The notes: a model not told the origin generated them from the sequence alone. A stretch of 64,000 nucleotides of DNA from Doryteuthis pealeii (GCA_023376005.1 CM042147.1:125221704-125285703); one strand, 5' to 3'; positions 9,798-20,400 are shown, counted from the stretch's first letter. Program-made: numbers and translations.

Positions 9798-10259
9798 TCA
9801 GGTCTCCAGGGCTCTTCTGGGTATTCTGGCAGATTGCAGTAGTGCAGTGTTCTGAATGGTTTCAATCCTTCCTCTGATTTCCAAACTTTCTAAACCCTTT
9901 TCCAATCCTTTTGGGACAGTTCCTAGCGCACCAACTACAATTGGTATCACCTTCACTTTCATATTCCATAACTTTTTCAGTTCTCTGGCAAGGTCCAGAT
10001 ATTTGTCCATTTTTTCATTTTCCTTTAGCTTTACCATGTGATCTGCTGGAACTGCAAAATCCACCAGTTGACAAGTTCTTTCTTTTTTGTTTATCAACAC
10101 TAAGTCTGGTCTTCTTGCTGGGATAAGGTGATCCGTTTTTATTTCAAGGTCCCAGAGAATTTTGTGCGTTTCGTTCTCAAGAACAGATTCTGGTTTATGC
10201 ATATACCATTTTGTTGTATGGTCAAAATTACATTTTTTGCATAATTTCCAGTGGATCAC
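9798..10259 (-). pseudogene. Restriction-like endonuclease domain of the LINE
   Basis: This 153-codon frame is the C-terminal nuclease that nicks target DNA to prime reverse transcription in RLE-type LINEs. Pro51-Asp52 is followed after 14 residues by Asp67 in a VDFAVP strand, which fits the PD-X(12-14)-D signature of the family. The tail VKVIPIVVGALGTVPKGLEK and RGRIETIQ is characteristic. The frame ends right after RRALET, where the next codon is TGA; in related elements as I recall them this position is Trp, so the stop is probably a point mutation. The zinc knuckle lies just upstream in a different frame. Catalytic residues are present, but the element as a whole is broken. Confidence 0.85.
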
Positions 10260-10718
10260 CTTCCCAACCCAGCCGTGTCTATTTTTTTTAATTCTCGTTG
10301 TGCTAGTTTGTTACATTCGCAGAGTATATGGTTTACAGTCTCATCTCTATTACCGCAAAGTCTACATTTACTATTTGTTCGGTCTTATCAATTTCGCTTT
10401 GATATAGTTTGTCCTTATGCATTATTTTGTGCAGCAATTATTAATGATTCTGTTTCTTTTTTGAGGTTTCCTTCTTAACCATGTCCAAGTCTTTCATGTG
10501 CAACCTCTTCGATTTGTCGTTTGAAGTGTCCGTATAATGTTTTTCTTCCCATTTTTTGTTTTCTAGTCTTTGTTGTTTTCTGTTTGTCCATCTGTCACTC
10601 CTACTATTTTTGGCCGCCATAAGTAATTGTCTTTGCTCTTTCTTGTGTAATCCTCAAGTTGTTGGATTGTAGTTTCTACGCAGTCCTCTATGTTGACAAG
10701 ACCTCTTCCCTCTTCCTT

Positions 10719-10988
10719 TCATGACACACATAATCTATCTCTATCGTCTCTAGGGTGAAGAGCCTTGTGCATGGTCATTAATTTTCTCGTCCTTTGGTCA
10801 ATCTGTCTGAGTTCTTCTTTTGTCCATTTTAAGAATGATCCTGAGTATCTTATAATGGGGACAGCCCAGGTATTAATTCCTTTGATCAGATTTCTGCTGT
10901 TAAGTTTGGTTTCTAGAAGTTTTCTAGTTCTCCTGTGATATTCTTTTTTAACTTTTCCTTTCATTTCTGTTTGCATGATATTGTCCAC
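10719..10988 (-). pseudogene. LINE thumb/connector segment (frameshifted)
   Basis: The 89-codon frame contains KGINTWAVPIIRYSGSFLKW and TRKLMTMHKALHPRDDRDRL. The first is a typical 'W-x-P-x-x-x-Y' block downstream of the LINE palm, and the second is the basic linker that precedes the zinc knuckle. It continues the RT segment after a frameshift near 10990-11003. The homologous sequence goes on in other frames to about 10480. Confidence 0.75.
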
Positions 10989-11003
10989 TTCTAAAATTCC
11001 TAA

Positions 11004-11510
11004 TTATTTGTAGATTTCATTTTCATGAAGAGATTTTATAGTTTCCTGATTTGGTAGTTGTATTCCATTTATTAGTTTTCTTTCACCCCTTCTTATTACA
11101 AGCATAGCACATTTTTCGATTCCAAATTCCATCCCTATATCCTGGCTATACATTCTAATAGTTTGTACTAGGCTCTCCAATTCTTTTTCATTTTTTGCAA
11201 AAGTTTTAATGTCATCCATGTACATAAGGTGGTTTATCTTTTCTTGTAAATTACTAAATTTGTATCCACCGGTACATTTTTTCAGTATATGGTTTAGCGG
11301 CATCATTGCAATAATAAAGAGTAGTGGTGATAATGAGTCTCCTTGGAAGATACCTCTTTGGATTTTTACTTCTGCCAGAGATTGTTTTCCAGCTTTTAAT
11401 TGAACTCGCCAGTTTTCCATGGCTTTTTTAATGAAGTTTATAATGTTGTTGGAAATTGTGTACATTTGTAGGCATTCTAAAATCCAGGTATGTGGGACTA
11501 TGTCATAGGC

Positions 11511-11511
<1 letters not shown>
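11004..11511 (-). pseudogene. Reverse transcriptase domain of the LINE (partial)
   Basis: The minus-strand frame 11465-11004 encodes 153 residues and is open upstream to about 11511. QGDSLSPLLF at residues 41-50 is the conserved RT block before the catalytic site, and YMDD at residues 82-85 is the polymerase active-site box, with both aspartates intact. The segment after it (IGMEFGIEKCAMLVIRRG) is typical of LINE palm domains. The fingers and N-terminal DNA-binding region are absent, which is usual for 5'-truncated LINE insertions. The reading frame breaks just downstream, and a thumb-like segment continues at 10988-10719 in another frame. Confidence 0.85.

Positions 11512-11513
<2 letters not shown>

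Positions 11514-11553
<40 letters not shown>
11514..11553. repeat. (ATT)n microsatellite between two LINE copies
   Basis: About 13 ATT units. On the minus strand this is the (AAT)n tail of the LINE fragment at 11560-11757 and is directly followed by the truncated start of the LINE at 11513. Confidence 0.8.
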
Positions 11554-11558
<5 letters not shown>

Positions 11559-11559
11559 T

Positions 11560-11757
11560 TCACACCCGCCTTTGCTGATGGTTTACTATACAATTGGTAT
11601 TACTTTCACTCTCATATTCCACAAGTTCTTTTTTTTTAATTCTCTGAAAAGGTCCAGGTATTTGTCTATCTTTTTGTTTTCTTTTCACCTCAATAGTAAT
11701 GGTCCCTACTGAACTTTGAGTGACCACGAGTTTCCGTGGATCTTCAGAACTCATCTA
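11560..11757 (-). mobile_element. Second RLE-type LINE copy, 3' end only
   Basis: On the minus strand the blocks ACAAATACCTGGACCTTTTC, GGAATATGAGAGTGAAAGTA and TACCAATTGTA match the LINE at about 9960-10010. The GCAAAGGCGGGTGTGAAAAA end corresponds to the last bases before the tail. The 5' part of the fragment carries the GATCCACGGAAACTCGTGGT and CACTCA sequence that follows the ORF in the other copy, so the block order is rearranged. There is no coding capacity. Confidence 0.65.
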
Positions 11758-12410
11758 AATGTTCTAGCCGGTATCTGCCGTGTTGTGGTCAGGACGTACT
11801 TAATTCTTTTTCGGCCATGTCGGAGGCAGGTGATCGGGTGTGTGTGTGGGGGGGGTACAGGAATATTCTGACGCAAATTTGTAATTTGACACAGCGAATA
11901 GTTTCTTTTACTTGTTTGAACTTCTTTGGGGACACGCACGTCTCACTCAATTCGAAGATCGACTGTAGGCGCGAAAAGATGCTAAACCTGTTGAAATATT
12001 GTATACATTTTTTCTTCTTATCTTTTATTACTGGAGAGCGTGGAGTATAGAATTCAAGCAAAAGACTGATAATGATGCATCGGCGGACAGTGATTCCTTC
12101 AAAGAAAAAAAAAGATAGGAAAGCGGAATGTTGCGGGGTGGGAACGGAGGGTCATCATTTTTCTGCCCGGAGTGATGAAGACAAATATAAAAAAAAAGGT
12201 GGACACTGGGGTGGTTGATGAGAAGAGTCGCACAACACGTGCGAGTGAGTGTAGGTTCCTTGGTGGACTTTGGACAGTTGTTGGTGGCCACCCAAAACAA
12301 GAATTAAAGAAAAAAATAAAGAACTTTTGTGGGCGATAACATCGAAAAATAAGTGAAGCGTTAACCGCCAACCAAACGTAAAGAAAGATTGTAAATAGAT
12401 ATTGAGAGGG
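11758..12410. other. Low-repeat interval, no supported gene
   Basis: Mostly non-repetitive DNA with one G run near 11848. Several overlapping 60-118 codon frames on both strands are rich in F, S and P, and none shows a recognisable domain. It is one of the few stretches here where a real exon could hide. Confidence 0.3.
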
Positions 12411-12412
12411 TG

Positions 12413-12540
12413 GTTAACGTAGGTTTGGCACAAGACCTTATTTGAGCAGCATCCTTTGAAAAAATATATCTCCCCCCATCTCTTTCTCTCTTTCTCTTTC
12501 TCTACCCCCATCTCTCTCTCTCTTTTTTTCTCTAGTGTAG

Positions 12541-12612
<72 letters not shown>

Positions 12613-12659
12613 ACTTTCAAAGGATGCTGCTCAAATGTGGATTTATGTCAACTTACGTT

Positions 12660-12663
<4 letters not shown>
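12413..12663. repeat. Hairpin with 48-bp arms around CT/GA tracts
   Basis: GAGCAGCATCCTTTGAAA at 12445-12462 is exactly mirrored by TTTCAAAGGATGCTGCTC at 12615-12632. The arms extend imperfectly to a GTTAACGTA / TACGTTAAC pair at the outer ends. The interior goes from a CT-rich half to a GA-rich half and so is itself self-complementary. Confidence 0.8.
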
Positions 12664-12723
<60 letters not shown>

Positions 12724-12839
12724 AATCTATCTATCTATCAATATATATATATATATAATATATATAGAGAGAGAGAGAGGGGGAGAGAGAGATGGAGAGA
12801 GTCAGAGAGATTGATTGGTTGATCGATAGATAGATACTG

Positions 12840-12922
<83 letters not shown>

Positions 12923-13129
12923 TAGATATAGATATATGCAAACACATATTAGTATCTATCAGACTATCTAACTTCTTATCCATCTACCAATCTATCTATC
13001 TAACATCGTATCTATCTATCTATCAATCTATCTATCTCAGTCTTTTTTTTTTGTCTCTATCCGTATGACAGAGGCATATTGCATCAGATACAAGACCAAT
13101 CAAGTTGAATCCAATACGGATGCAGTTTG

Positions 13130-13184
<55 letters not shown>

Positions 13185-13277
13185 TTCTCTATCTTTCTCT
13201 CTATCGTTTCTTCCTCTTCCCTCTTTCATTTATTATCATGTGCTCTCTCTCATTTCTTTTCATCTTTTTTATCATGT

Positions 13278-13376
<99 letters not shown>

Positions 13377-13467
13377 ATTGTCTGTCTGTCTGTATCTGTC
13401 TCTCTCTCTCTCTAATAATGTTTCGACTTTCATCTCTTTTATTCTGTCCCCCCCTCTCTCTCTCATA

Positions 13468-13529
<62 letters not shown>

Positions 13530-13635
13530 TTTTCCTCTCTCTCTCATGTATTCTCTCTTTCTTTCTCTTCTTTACCTTATTACCATATTCTTTCTTTCCT
13601 CTTTTTTTTAATGCCCCCTCTCTCCCTTCTCCCTT

Positions 13636-13697
<62 letters not shown>

Positions 13698-13700
13698 ACA
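12661..13700. repeat. Compound microsatellite cluster
   Basis: (CT)n at 12662-12711, (CTAT)n to about 12740, (AT)n at 12741-12767 and 12841-12878, (GATA)n at 12878-12921, (CT)n at 13133-13178, 13277-13343, 13467-13523 and 13638-13692, and (CA)n at 13344-13370. Short non-simple islands separate the tracts. The 60-168 codon frames across this block (S/L-rich or R/E-rich) arise from dipeptide translation of dinucleotide repeats and are not genes. Confidence 0.95.
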
Positions 13701-14195
13701 AAAATGCTTCAAAGATTTAAACGAAAGGTCATTGCGGACTGTGACCCCTTTTTCAACCTGCATATCTTATTTTCTTTCGTTCATTTTTGGATTCTTGTCT
13801 CCGTCATTAGTTTCCATCTAACTGGAAGTGACGACAGCGATAAGCGATTTTACTGCCTTTTTGTGTGGTCAACAGTTATAACAGGACCACACGCACACAC
13901 AGCACACACACACACAACACACACACACAATATACACACCACAATACAAAACACCCCACCCACCCACATATACACACGAACGAACAAGCACACCTATATA
14001 AAGTATCGCCCATAAATAAGTACACCTCCAACAGCTTTTTATTTTTCAAACGTTTATCTATCTATCTATACATATATAAATGGCAGTTTGTATGTATTAG
14101 GGAGTAGCAAAAAAAATCGGATACTACGAGTTTTAAAAGCGAATTAAGAATAATTAAATCTATTATTTAAGGTTAAACTTTGTCTAAATCGATAA
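13701..14195. other. Unclassified interval with a CA-rich tract
   Basis: 13701-13880 is mixed sequence with no recognised domain. 13888-13965 is an interrupted (CA)n tract. The rest is AT-rich. No gene is supported. Confidence 0.4.
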
Positions 14196-14199
14196 GTAG

Positions 14200-14480
14200 T
14201 ACCATAATAACCATCATTAAAAAAGAAAAATATCCTTACATATGCAGTTTATTTTTAAAAGATTTAAAAGTATTTGTTTTGGTCAATTTTGTTCGCCGAC
14301 GCCATTTTGGCTGTTTTTCAATGGTTTTAGGCACTTGTTTACAATTTTAACGTAACATTTGGGATGAAAAAAATATTTTACCAAAAATCAGGTAATTATC
14401 CGATTTTAATGGAATTTTCAGTATTGATTTATCAATTAATGAATGTTATAATGCATCAGTTATTTTATTTCAAAACTTTA
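14200..14480 (-). repeat. AT-rich dispersed family, inverted copy
   Basis: 14370-14480 is the reverse complement of the 5690-5865 block. 14200-14338 is mirrored at about 16396-16530, where the shared words are CATATGCAGTTTATTTTTA and TTGGTCAATTT on this side. The pair could bound a nested element. Confidence 0.65.
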
Positions 14481-14629
14481 GTTTAGTATTTTTGCTATGA
14501 AAAATGAATATATAAAATTCATTTAGAATATGAAAATCCTGATGTTAAGTTTAAAATGTTATATTTTTAGATTCTAAAAATGAATATCTACTTAATGCAA
14601 ACCTTATTTTTTTAGACGAAAGTAATAAG

Positions 14630-15120
14630 TTTTGAAAAAAAACTCGATTGAAAATGTACCCCCTCCCCTTTTTAAGCAGAAAAAACATCGATGTATAATT
14701 TTTTCTTTTATAAAATAATAGCCAATTAAATAATTATCGAAATGGGTAAAAAAGAAATCTCCAAAAACTTAATTATTTATTATTTTTTTACATTTTATTT
14801 TTCGATTTTCGGTACTTATTTTCTCATAGAAGAGCAACCGTAAAAATTTTTTTTGTTTCTATTCATAACTTCGGTCTTTTATCGCTTTATTTATACTGTA
14901 ATTAGTATCAGGTAAGGACCAACTTGAAACAATTTTACGCCTCCAACATAGGGGGGGGGGCAAAATTAAGTGATCTGAAAAAAATTAGAAAGTTTTGAAA
15001 TAAAATAAATAATGCATTATAAAGATCATTCTTCGATAAATAAACACTGAAAATTTCTTAAAATCCGATAATTTCCTGATTTTTGGTAAATTATTTTCTG
15101 TAGGGGGGGGGGGCTAAAGT
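14630..15120 (+). repeat. AT-rich dispersed family, second long copy
   Basis: It has the same block order as 8140-8610, including CGATTTTCGGTACTTATTTT and AAATCCGATAATTTCCTGA. Internal G runs lie at 14950-14960 and 15103-15112. The left edge of the first giant inverted duplication (about 14820) falls inside this repeat. Confidence 0.75.
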
Positions 15121-15214
15121 CATTTGGTCAAAAATTGTTTGAAATCTGTTTGCTAGTCCCTAGTATGTATGTATGTCCGGAGGAAAATAAGAAAATAAAA
15201 CAATTAATGATAAA

Positions 15215-15216
<2 letters not shown>

Positions 15217-15266
<50 letters not shown>
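15217..15266. repeat. (AT)n microsatellite
   Basis: About 25 AT units. Its mirror in the right arm, about 33975-34030, is fragmented. Confidence 0.9.
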
Positions 15267-15269
<3 letters not shown>

Positions 15270-15347
15270 CTATCACTACATCTTGATTTTTGAGCAAAAA
15301 TAATGAAGATTTGATTTATGAAGATAATTAGAAAATAGAATTTAAAA

Positions 15348-15830
15348 GCATGCAATTGTATTGTTTTCGAAAATTTTCTACGATTTGTGTATTTCACATG
15401 GAGACTTTCAAAATGGCTACCGGCTTGTTTCAAAGTGAAAGTCAGTTGGCTAAATTCCTAGCATAAAATTATCTGAAATGAACTTAATTGTTATTAAGAA
15501 CACATTTTATGATATTTTTGTGTTAATGCATGAAGTTGTATTGTTTTCGAAACGATTCTAAGATTTGTATATTTCGCACGGACACATTCAAAATAGCTAC
15601 CGTCTTGTTTCAAAGTGAAAGTCAATTGGCTAAATTCCTAGCATAAAATTATCTGAAATGAACTTAATTGTTATTAAGAACACATTTTATGATATTTTTG
15701 TGTTAAAACATGCCGTTGTATTATTTTCGAAAAAGTTTCTATATTTTTTTTTATTTCGCACGGAGACGTTCAAAATAGCTACCGCCTTAATTCAAAGTGA
15801 AAGTCAGGGGAGGTTACTCTAATTCCCTTA
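15348..15830 (+). repeat. Tandem triplication, 180-bp unit
   Basis: Units start at 15348, 15528 and 15708; the third is partial. Each contains GTTGTATTGTTTTCGAAA or a variant, a CAAAATGGCTACCGGCTTGT block, AAAGTGAAAGTCA and a TGAAATGAACTTAATTGTTA segment. A related single unit appears at 21755-21905. It is non-coding. Confidence 0.85.
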
Positions 15831-16820
15831 TTTGCTAGTAAATTACAACTAAAGGTAAAAATTACCAACTATATTACTACTCAAGTCACAATTCCCTTAG
15901 TTATTTACGTCACATTCTCCAGGATTTTATTTTTATTTAAACCTTTATTATTAATAAAATTGTTTACATTATTAATACTGTTGACCATATCTACATGCTA
16001 ATAACATGCAATTGTATTTATATATACAACAAAATAGCGGTTTACAGTGAGAATGGGAAGGCTAATTTGCATATTGATATTAAAAATTTGATTTTAATAA
16101 ATATGGGCTTAGTATTATTGATTTTTAATTGTTTGGTTTTATCTTAATGAATATGAGCAAAAATCTCAGGGATAAATCTTAAAAGAAATCCATTAAGAAG
16201 TAATTTTATTCTTTACTTCCTATCTTAACTAGATAGTTAAATTAGGAAAATTTCGCAATGAAAGACGGGAGTGATGGAAGAGTAAGTTTCAGTTGTTCTT
16301 TTTTTTTTTTAATTATACCCCCTTCTGTTTCAAATCTTTTTTATCTGCATAAAGAGTTTTAGTTTCATTATCCTTTCTAATCTAATATTTAATTAAAACC
16401 ATTGAAAAATAGGCAGAATGGCGGATTGCGTCGAAATTGACCAAAATAAATTGTTTTAAATCTATTAAAAATAAACTGCATATGTAATGATATTTTTTTC
16501 CTTTTTTAATGATCGTTATTATGTTACTACTTTTTATTTTTATTTTATTGATTAAAATGAGTAGTTAGTTTGAATTCTGTAATTTCTTGAATAATAATGC
16601 ATGACAAGTGGATACCACCAATTTTCCCTATGAAATTTACCCCCCACCCCCAATTTTTAAAACAATGAAATTTGCATAAAGGTTAATATTATCTTGAAAT
16701 TTTTTTTCATTCGAAAGAAGAAATATAAAAAAAACTCCTTATTTATTAATTATTCAATATTTTATTACATTAAAACTTAAATACTTACACACGGAGAGTG
16801 CATATATTTGCTAGTAAAAA
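15830..16820 (-). repeat. 600-bp AT-rich dispersed repeat, minus copy with insertion
   Basis: On the minus strand it matches 4079-4700 throughout, including the CTGAAACTTACTCTTCCATC and GAATGTGACGTAAATAACTA words. About 335 bp at 16400-16735 are absent from the other copy, and part of this segment matches 14200-14338 in reverse. I read this as insertion of one AT-rich repeat into another. Confidence 0.75.
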
Positions 16821-17399
16821 TAATTTTCTTAATTATTTTATTCTATTTATTTATTCATACATTTTTATTTATTATTTATTTATTTTTTATTTATTTTTTT
16901 TTAAGTTGAAGTTGAAAGCAAAAGTTGCCGTGGATGTGGCTTGTTTTTTAAGAGCATATATATATATATATATATATAAACAGACCTTGTTGAAGGTCTG
17001 TTTCCTAGATGAGGGACCAAATAAGCGAGAATAAGATTTGGGTCTGGGGGAGTGATATTCCTGTGCCTGGTCAGTGGCTGAAATAAAAGTCAGGAAGAAT
17101 TTGATAATCTTCAACAGCTGACAAAGAATTTTAAAAACCGAAAAGAAAAGGAACAGAGGCAAAGGACGAACTCACGACCTCCAATTTTATTACCAGTGTC
17201 GCATGGTAAATACATTATTTTAACCTCACCACTCGGCCTGTGTTTCTATGAGAACGTATGTGTGCCTTTTGTCTGTGTCGGGAGAGAGAATCCCATAGAA
17301 TTTGATACATGTTTATAATTAGTGTTTGAAGAGTTTATTTAGTGTAATGACTTGATGAGACAAAGTTTTAGGATTCTCTAACGTTTCTATGTATACAAT

Positions 17400-17504
<105 letters not shown>

Positions 17505-17553
17505 GTCGGCTAAAAAAGCCATATCAAACACATCGTTTGTTTATTTACTTCTC

Positions 17554-17593
<40 letters not shown>

Positions 17594-17595
17594 TA

Positions 17596-17632
<37 letters not shown>

Positions 17633-17709
17633 AGGGTGTGTGTGTGTGTCTGTGTGTGTGTGTGTCTGTGAAGTGTACAAAGAATCTGTTTGAGATGGCG
17701 ATAGCCCAC

Positions 17710-17837
17710 AATTTAAATGAATTAGGCATGCATATCGGTTTAAATGTAAGGCGTAAACAAATCGAGAATTTGACTTTTTCTCGATTTGATTACACCTTAC
17801 ATTTACACCGATATGCACGCCTAATTCATTTAATTAT
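17710..17837. repeat. MITE-like hairpin, 58-bp arms
   Basis: The left arm runs AATGAATTAGGCATGCATAT to CAAATCGAGAA. The right arm is its near-perfect reverse complement, from CTCGATTTG to ATATGCACGCCTAATTCATT. The loop is only about 11 bp (TTTGACTTTTT). There is no coding sequence. The same arms return in degraded form at about 31140-31270 because of the giant inverted duplication. Confidence 0.85.
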
Positions 17838-17884
17838 AATTAATTGACAAATTAGGTATGACTTTAATTAAGCACATACTCTCC

Positions 17885-17931
<47 letters not shown>

Positions 17932-17985
17932 GTGCGTGTGTGTGTGTGTGTTCAAAGAGTATAATATATATACATATATATATAT

Positions 17986-18124
17986 AAGGTGTGCTCAAAA
18001 AGTATCGAGAATTTTTGTACTTTTTGACACACTTTGTATTCTAAAAGAACTTGACGTTCCATTCATTGTTCATTTCTATCTTGGTAAATACACCTTCAAT
18101 CTTGATACTTTTATGACAGACCTT
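17986..18124. mobile_element. Short TIR element, possibly Tc1/mariner-related MITE
   Basis: The left end AAGGTGTGCTCAAAAAGTAT and the right end, which reads AAGGTCTGTCATAAAAGTAT in reverse complement, form imperfect terminal inverted repeats of about 22 bp. The element is about 140 bp and sits inside (TA)n sequence, as expected for TA-targeting transposons. An inner hairpin around 18000-18040 adds a second self-complementary segment. It encodes no transposase. The family assignment is inference. Confidence 0.5.
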
Positions 18125-18551
18125 GTGAGTATATATATATATATATATATATGAGAATTGTTTGTTTGTTTACTTCTCATACTGTCGTGTAGAAAGTCAC
18201 CAAAAGTGGAATATAACTGAGTTCAAAACAAACGAAAAATCTGGTAAAAATCAGCTAATGTAATGGTTAGAATCCCCGCATGTCAGCCTGATAGTGAGGG
18301 TTTGAATCACACACAGAGCAGTCTTCCTGTCTATAACTCTGCTGATGAGGCATAATAGGCCGAAATGTACATACAGAGATTGACAGATATGCCCGCCTAA
18401 TTCATTAATTGTCAATTAATTAATTTTCAAAATTAGGTATGACTTCAATCAAGCACATATTCTCCCCAAAATATATATATATATATACACACACAAACAT
18501 TAAAAGATATTACAGCACATAATTCATAACATTTTGTTTTTATACAATAGT

Positions 18552-18838
18552 GCTATTTCTCTTATCAAAAAGTGGGACCTTATTACCTTTAGGCACCCTT
18601 TTTTGATCTCGATTAAGAAAGGACGTTTTTCACGTTAGGGTTAGGGTTAGGGTTGGGTTTAGGGGTTATGGTTTGGGGATAGGGTTAGGGTTTAGTTTTA
18701 TAATTCAAAGAAAATCTAAAAATCGTCTGTTAAAACAACCGGATATTAACGGTGTAAATGAAAAACATGTCCTTTCTTAATCGAGATCAAAAAGGGGTGC
18801 CTAAAGGTCATATGGTCCAAAAAGTATGACAAAGAAGT
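18552..18838. repeat. 80-bp-arm hairpin with TTAGGG-like interior
   Basis: CCTTTAGGCACCCTTTTTTG (18586-18605) and the following GATCTCGATTAAGAAAGGAC are mirrored at 18771-18806. Between the arms lies GTTAGGGTTAGGGTTAGGGT (18634-18653) and further GGGTTAGGG-like units to about 18692. The loop is about 120 bp. The mirror copy at about 29880-30400 has a block of roughly 230 bp of unrelated sequence where the TTAGGG tract should be. Confidence 0.85.
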
Positions 18839-19430
18839 GTATTTTTGGTTTGTATTTTTGTTTTTCATGGCTTCGGGAATGGATTAATCGTATTTCTGTT
18901 TATTTCAGTGGGAAAAATTGATTTTATGTACGAAGAAATTGAGTTACGAGTGGACCGAATTAAACTCATCAAGAAACTAGGGTAAAATAAGATTTGGCAT
19001 TAAATAACCCACACCAATTGATATGTCATTAATTACCAACCAACCAACCAACCAATCAACCAACGATATTGCTTTCACTTCGTTTGCTTTCAGTCCAAGA
19101 TCTAAACCCCCAAACACTCAGCACCTCTCGATCTAATCTTTTTCCACATATATCTCCGTCTTTATACCACTCCGCCCTTTACTTTCACCCCGTACTTCTA
19201 AGCCCCCGTCGGCCTTTTACGACTCCATTAGAAGCTAGGAATGTGAAAGTGTCCCTTAAAATCTTTCTATCCACGCCCAAATGACCAACTCATGTCAATC
19301 AAGTTGACTTCCCGCGTTTGTTGATGGCGCAGGCGACTTCACCATTAAACAGCCATTGAACATTGATCTCTCTCTACAATAAAAAACAAAATGGTTTCTT
19401 TCATGTGTGTTTTAGAGAAAAACCGCGAAG
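18839..19430. other. TIR-family end plus unclassified sequence
   Basis: GGCATTAAATAACCCACACC near 18996 and CAACCAACCAACCAA near 19040 mark a TIR-family end. 19060-19370 is less repetitive and carries no recognisable domain. Its mirror lies at about 29330-29660. Confidence 0.4.
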
Positions 19431-19435
19431 AGATT

Positions 19436-19478
19436 TTTTTTTTTTTTTTTTTTTTTTTCCTTTTTTTTTTTTTTTTCT
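19436..19478. repeat. Poly-T tract
   Basis: Two long T runs separated by CC and C interruptions. The mirror at 29226-29261 is a broken poly-A tract. Confidence 0.85.
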
Positions 19479-19679
19479 TTACGGATAGTCGGTATTTTTT
19501 TCTTAGAACCGCCTTTACTAATAATGGACTCGAACCAATCTTATCCTAAAATACTTTTTTTTGTTTCTAAAGATGCATGTATCTAAATATCTTTTTCGTT
19601 GTTATTTAATATCTGTTTAGTCTTAATTGTTTCTTATTTGAATCTATAAATTAATACGCTATTCCCAACCTCCCTTTCA

Positions 19680-19869
19680 CGACCTGTCATCACCTCTGAT
19701 AAATAATGAACCCTTCCATTTTGATTCATAAGATATGAATGCATGTGTTCAAATATTATACAGTGTCATCACCTCTGATAAATAATGGACGTTATTGTTA
19801 TTGTGGGGAAAGAAAGGGGGGGGGAGAGTGTGTTACACAACAGAACGAAAAAGAAAGCAAAAATATAAA

Positions 19870-19905
<36 letters not shown>

Positions 19906-20210
19906 AAAAGATGGTGTTAGATAGGAAGCGACATTATCTATCGTCTGTTTCATTGAAATAGAAAAAAAAACAAAATAGAAAGTTAGAAAAAATAAGGGGA
20001 AAAAAGAAGAAAAAAGAGAAATAGAAAGAAGTGATTTCGCCAGTGATTACTATGCTTTTTAGATATTAACCTGTGTTGTAATCGCTATTATATAAGCATA
20101 TCCAACGTTGTAATCGTCCAATATATCATACCGGGTATACCACGGTTTCCGTTATATTTTATATTAAAACTAGACGGTCCATGAAGTCACTGGGTTCCCG
20201 TTTTAAGAGC
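19680..20210. repeat. Short direct repeats and (GAAA)n
   Basis: TCACCTCTGATAAATAATG occurs at about 19688 and 19767. (GAAA)n with about 11 units lies at 19870-19910. The rest is AT-rich and unclassified. Confidence 0.6.
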
Positions 20211-20211
20211 C

Positions 20212-20400
20212 AGCCATGAATAGAGGATTCGGCATTTCATAGTTAACAATTATCCATGATGATTTCGATGCTTCTATGAAGAAGAAGGGAAAGATTTTGA
20301 TCCACATTTCCTAGTTAACAGGGGTTCATAATGATAAGGTTGATTCTATTCAGAAAAGAGTGAAGGACTCTAATCTGTCATAGTTTACTAAAGATATATC
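20212..20400 (+). repeat. 73-bp minisatellite, block 1
   Basis: Two to three imperfect units with CATTTCATAGTTAACA, a GATGATTTCGATGCTTCTAT-type word and a GGAAAGATT or GAAGGACTCTAAT block. The same unit recurs at 21935-22190. Confidence 0.7.

Larger units (their letters stand above)
9727..11513 (-). mobile_element. RLE-type non-LTR retrotransposon, 5'-truncated
   Basis: Read 5'-3' on the minus strand, the element carries in order: an RT motif A region (AYDIVPHTW, near 11510-11485), a catalytic YMDD region, a thumb-like segment, a CCHC knuckle (CRLC followed by eight residues, then HILCEC, near 10370-10311), and a C-terminal restriction-like endonuclease. It then reaches an (AAT)n tail at 9687-9726. 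Knuckle plus RLE downstream of the RT is the layout of the R2/R4/Dong group of LINEs; the exact clade is inference. The frame is broken between about 10988 and 11004 and again between 10260 and 10719. The 5' part of the ORF is missing because the element begins abruptly at a microsatellite. This is a dead copy. Confidence 0.85.

Noticed and set aside
13065..13720. Long RE-rich and SL-rich frames in the microsatellite cluster
   Set aside because: They are dipeptide translations of (GA)n/(CT)n with (CA)n islands, with no unique sequence content.
18634..18692. True telomere or chromosome end
   Set aside because: The TTAGGG-like tract is short and lies inside an inverted repeat with ordinary sequence on both sides.
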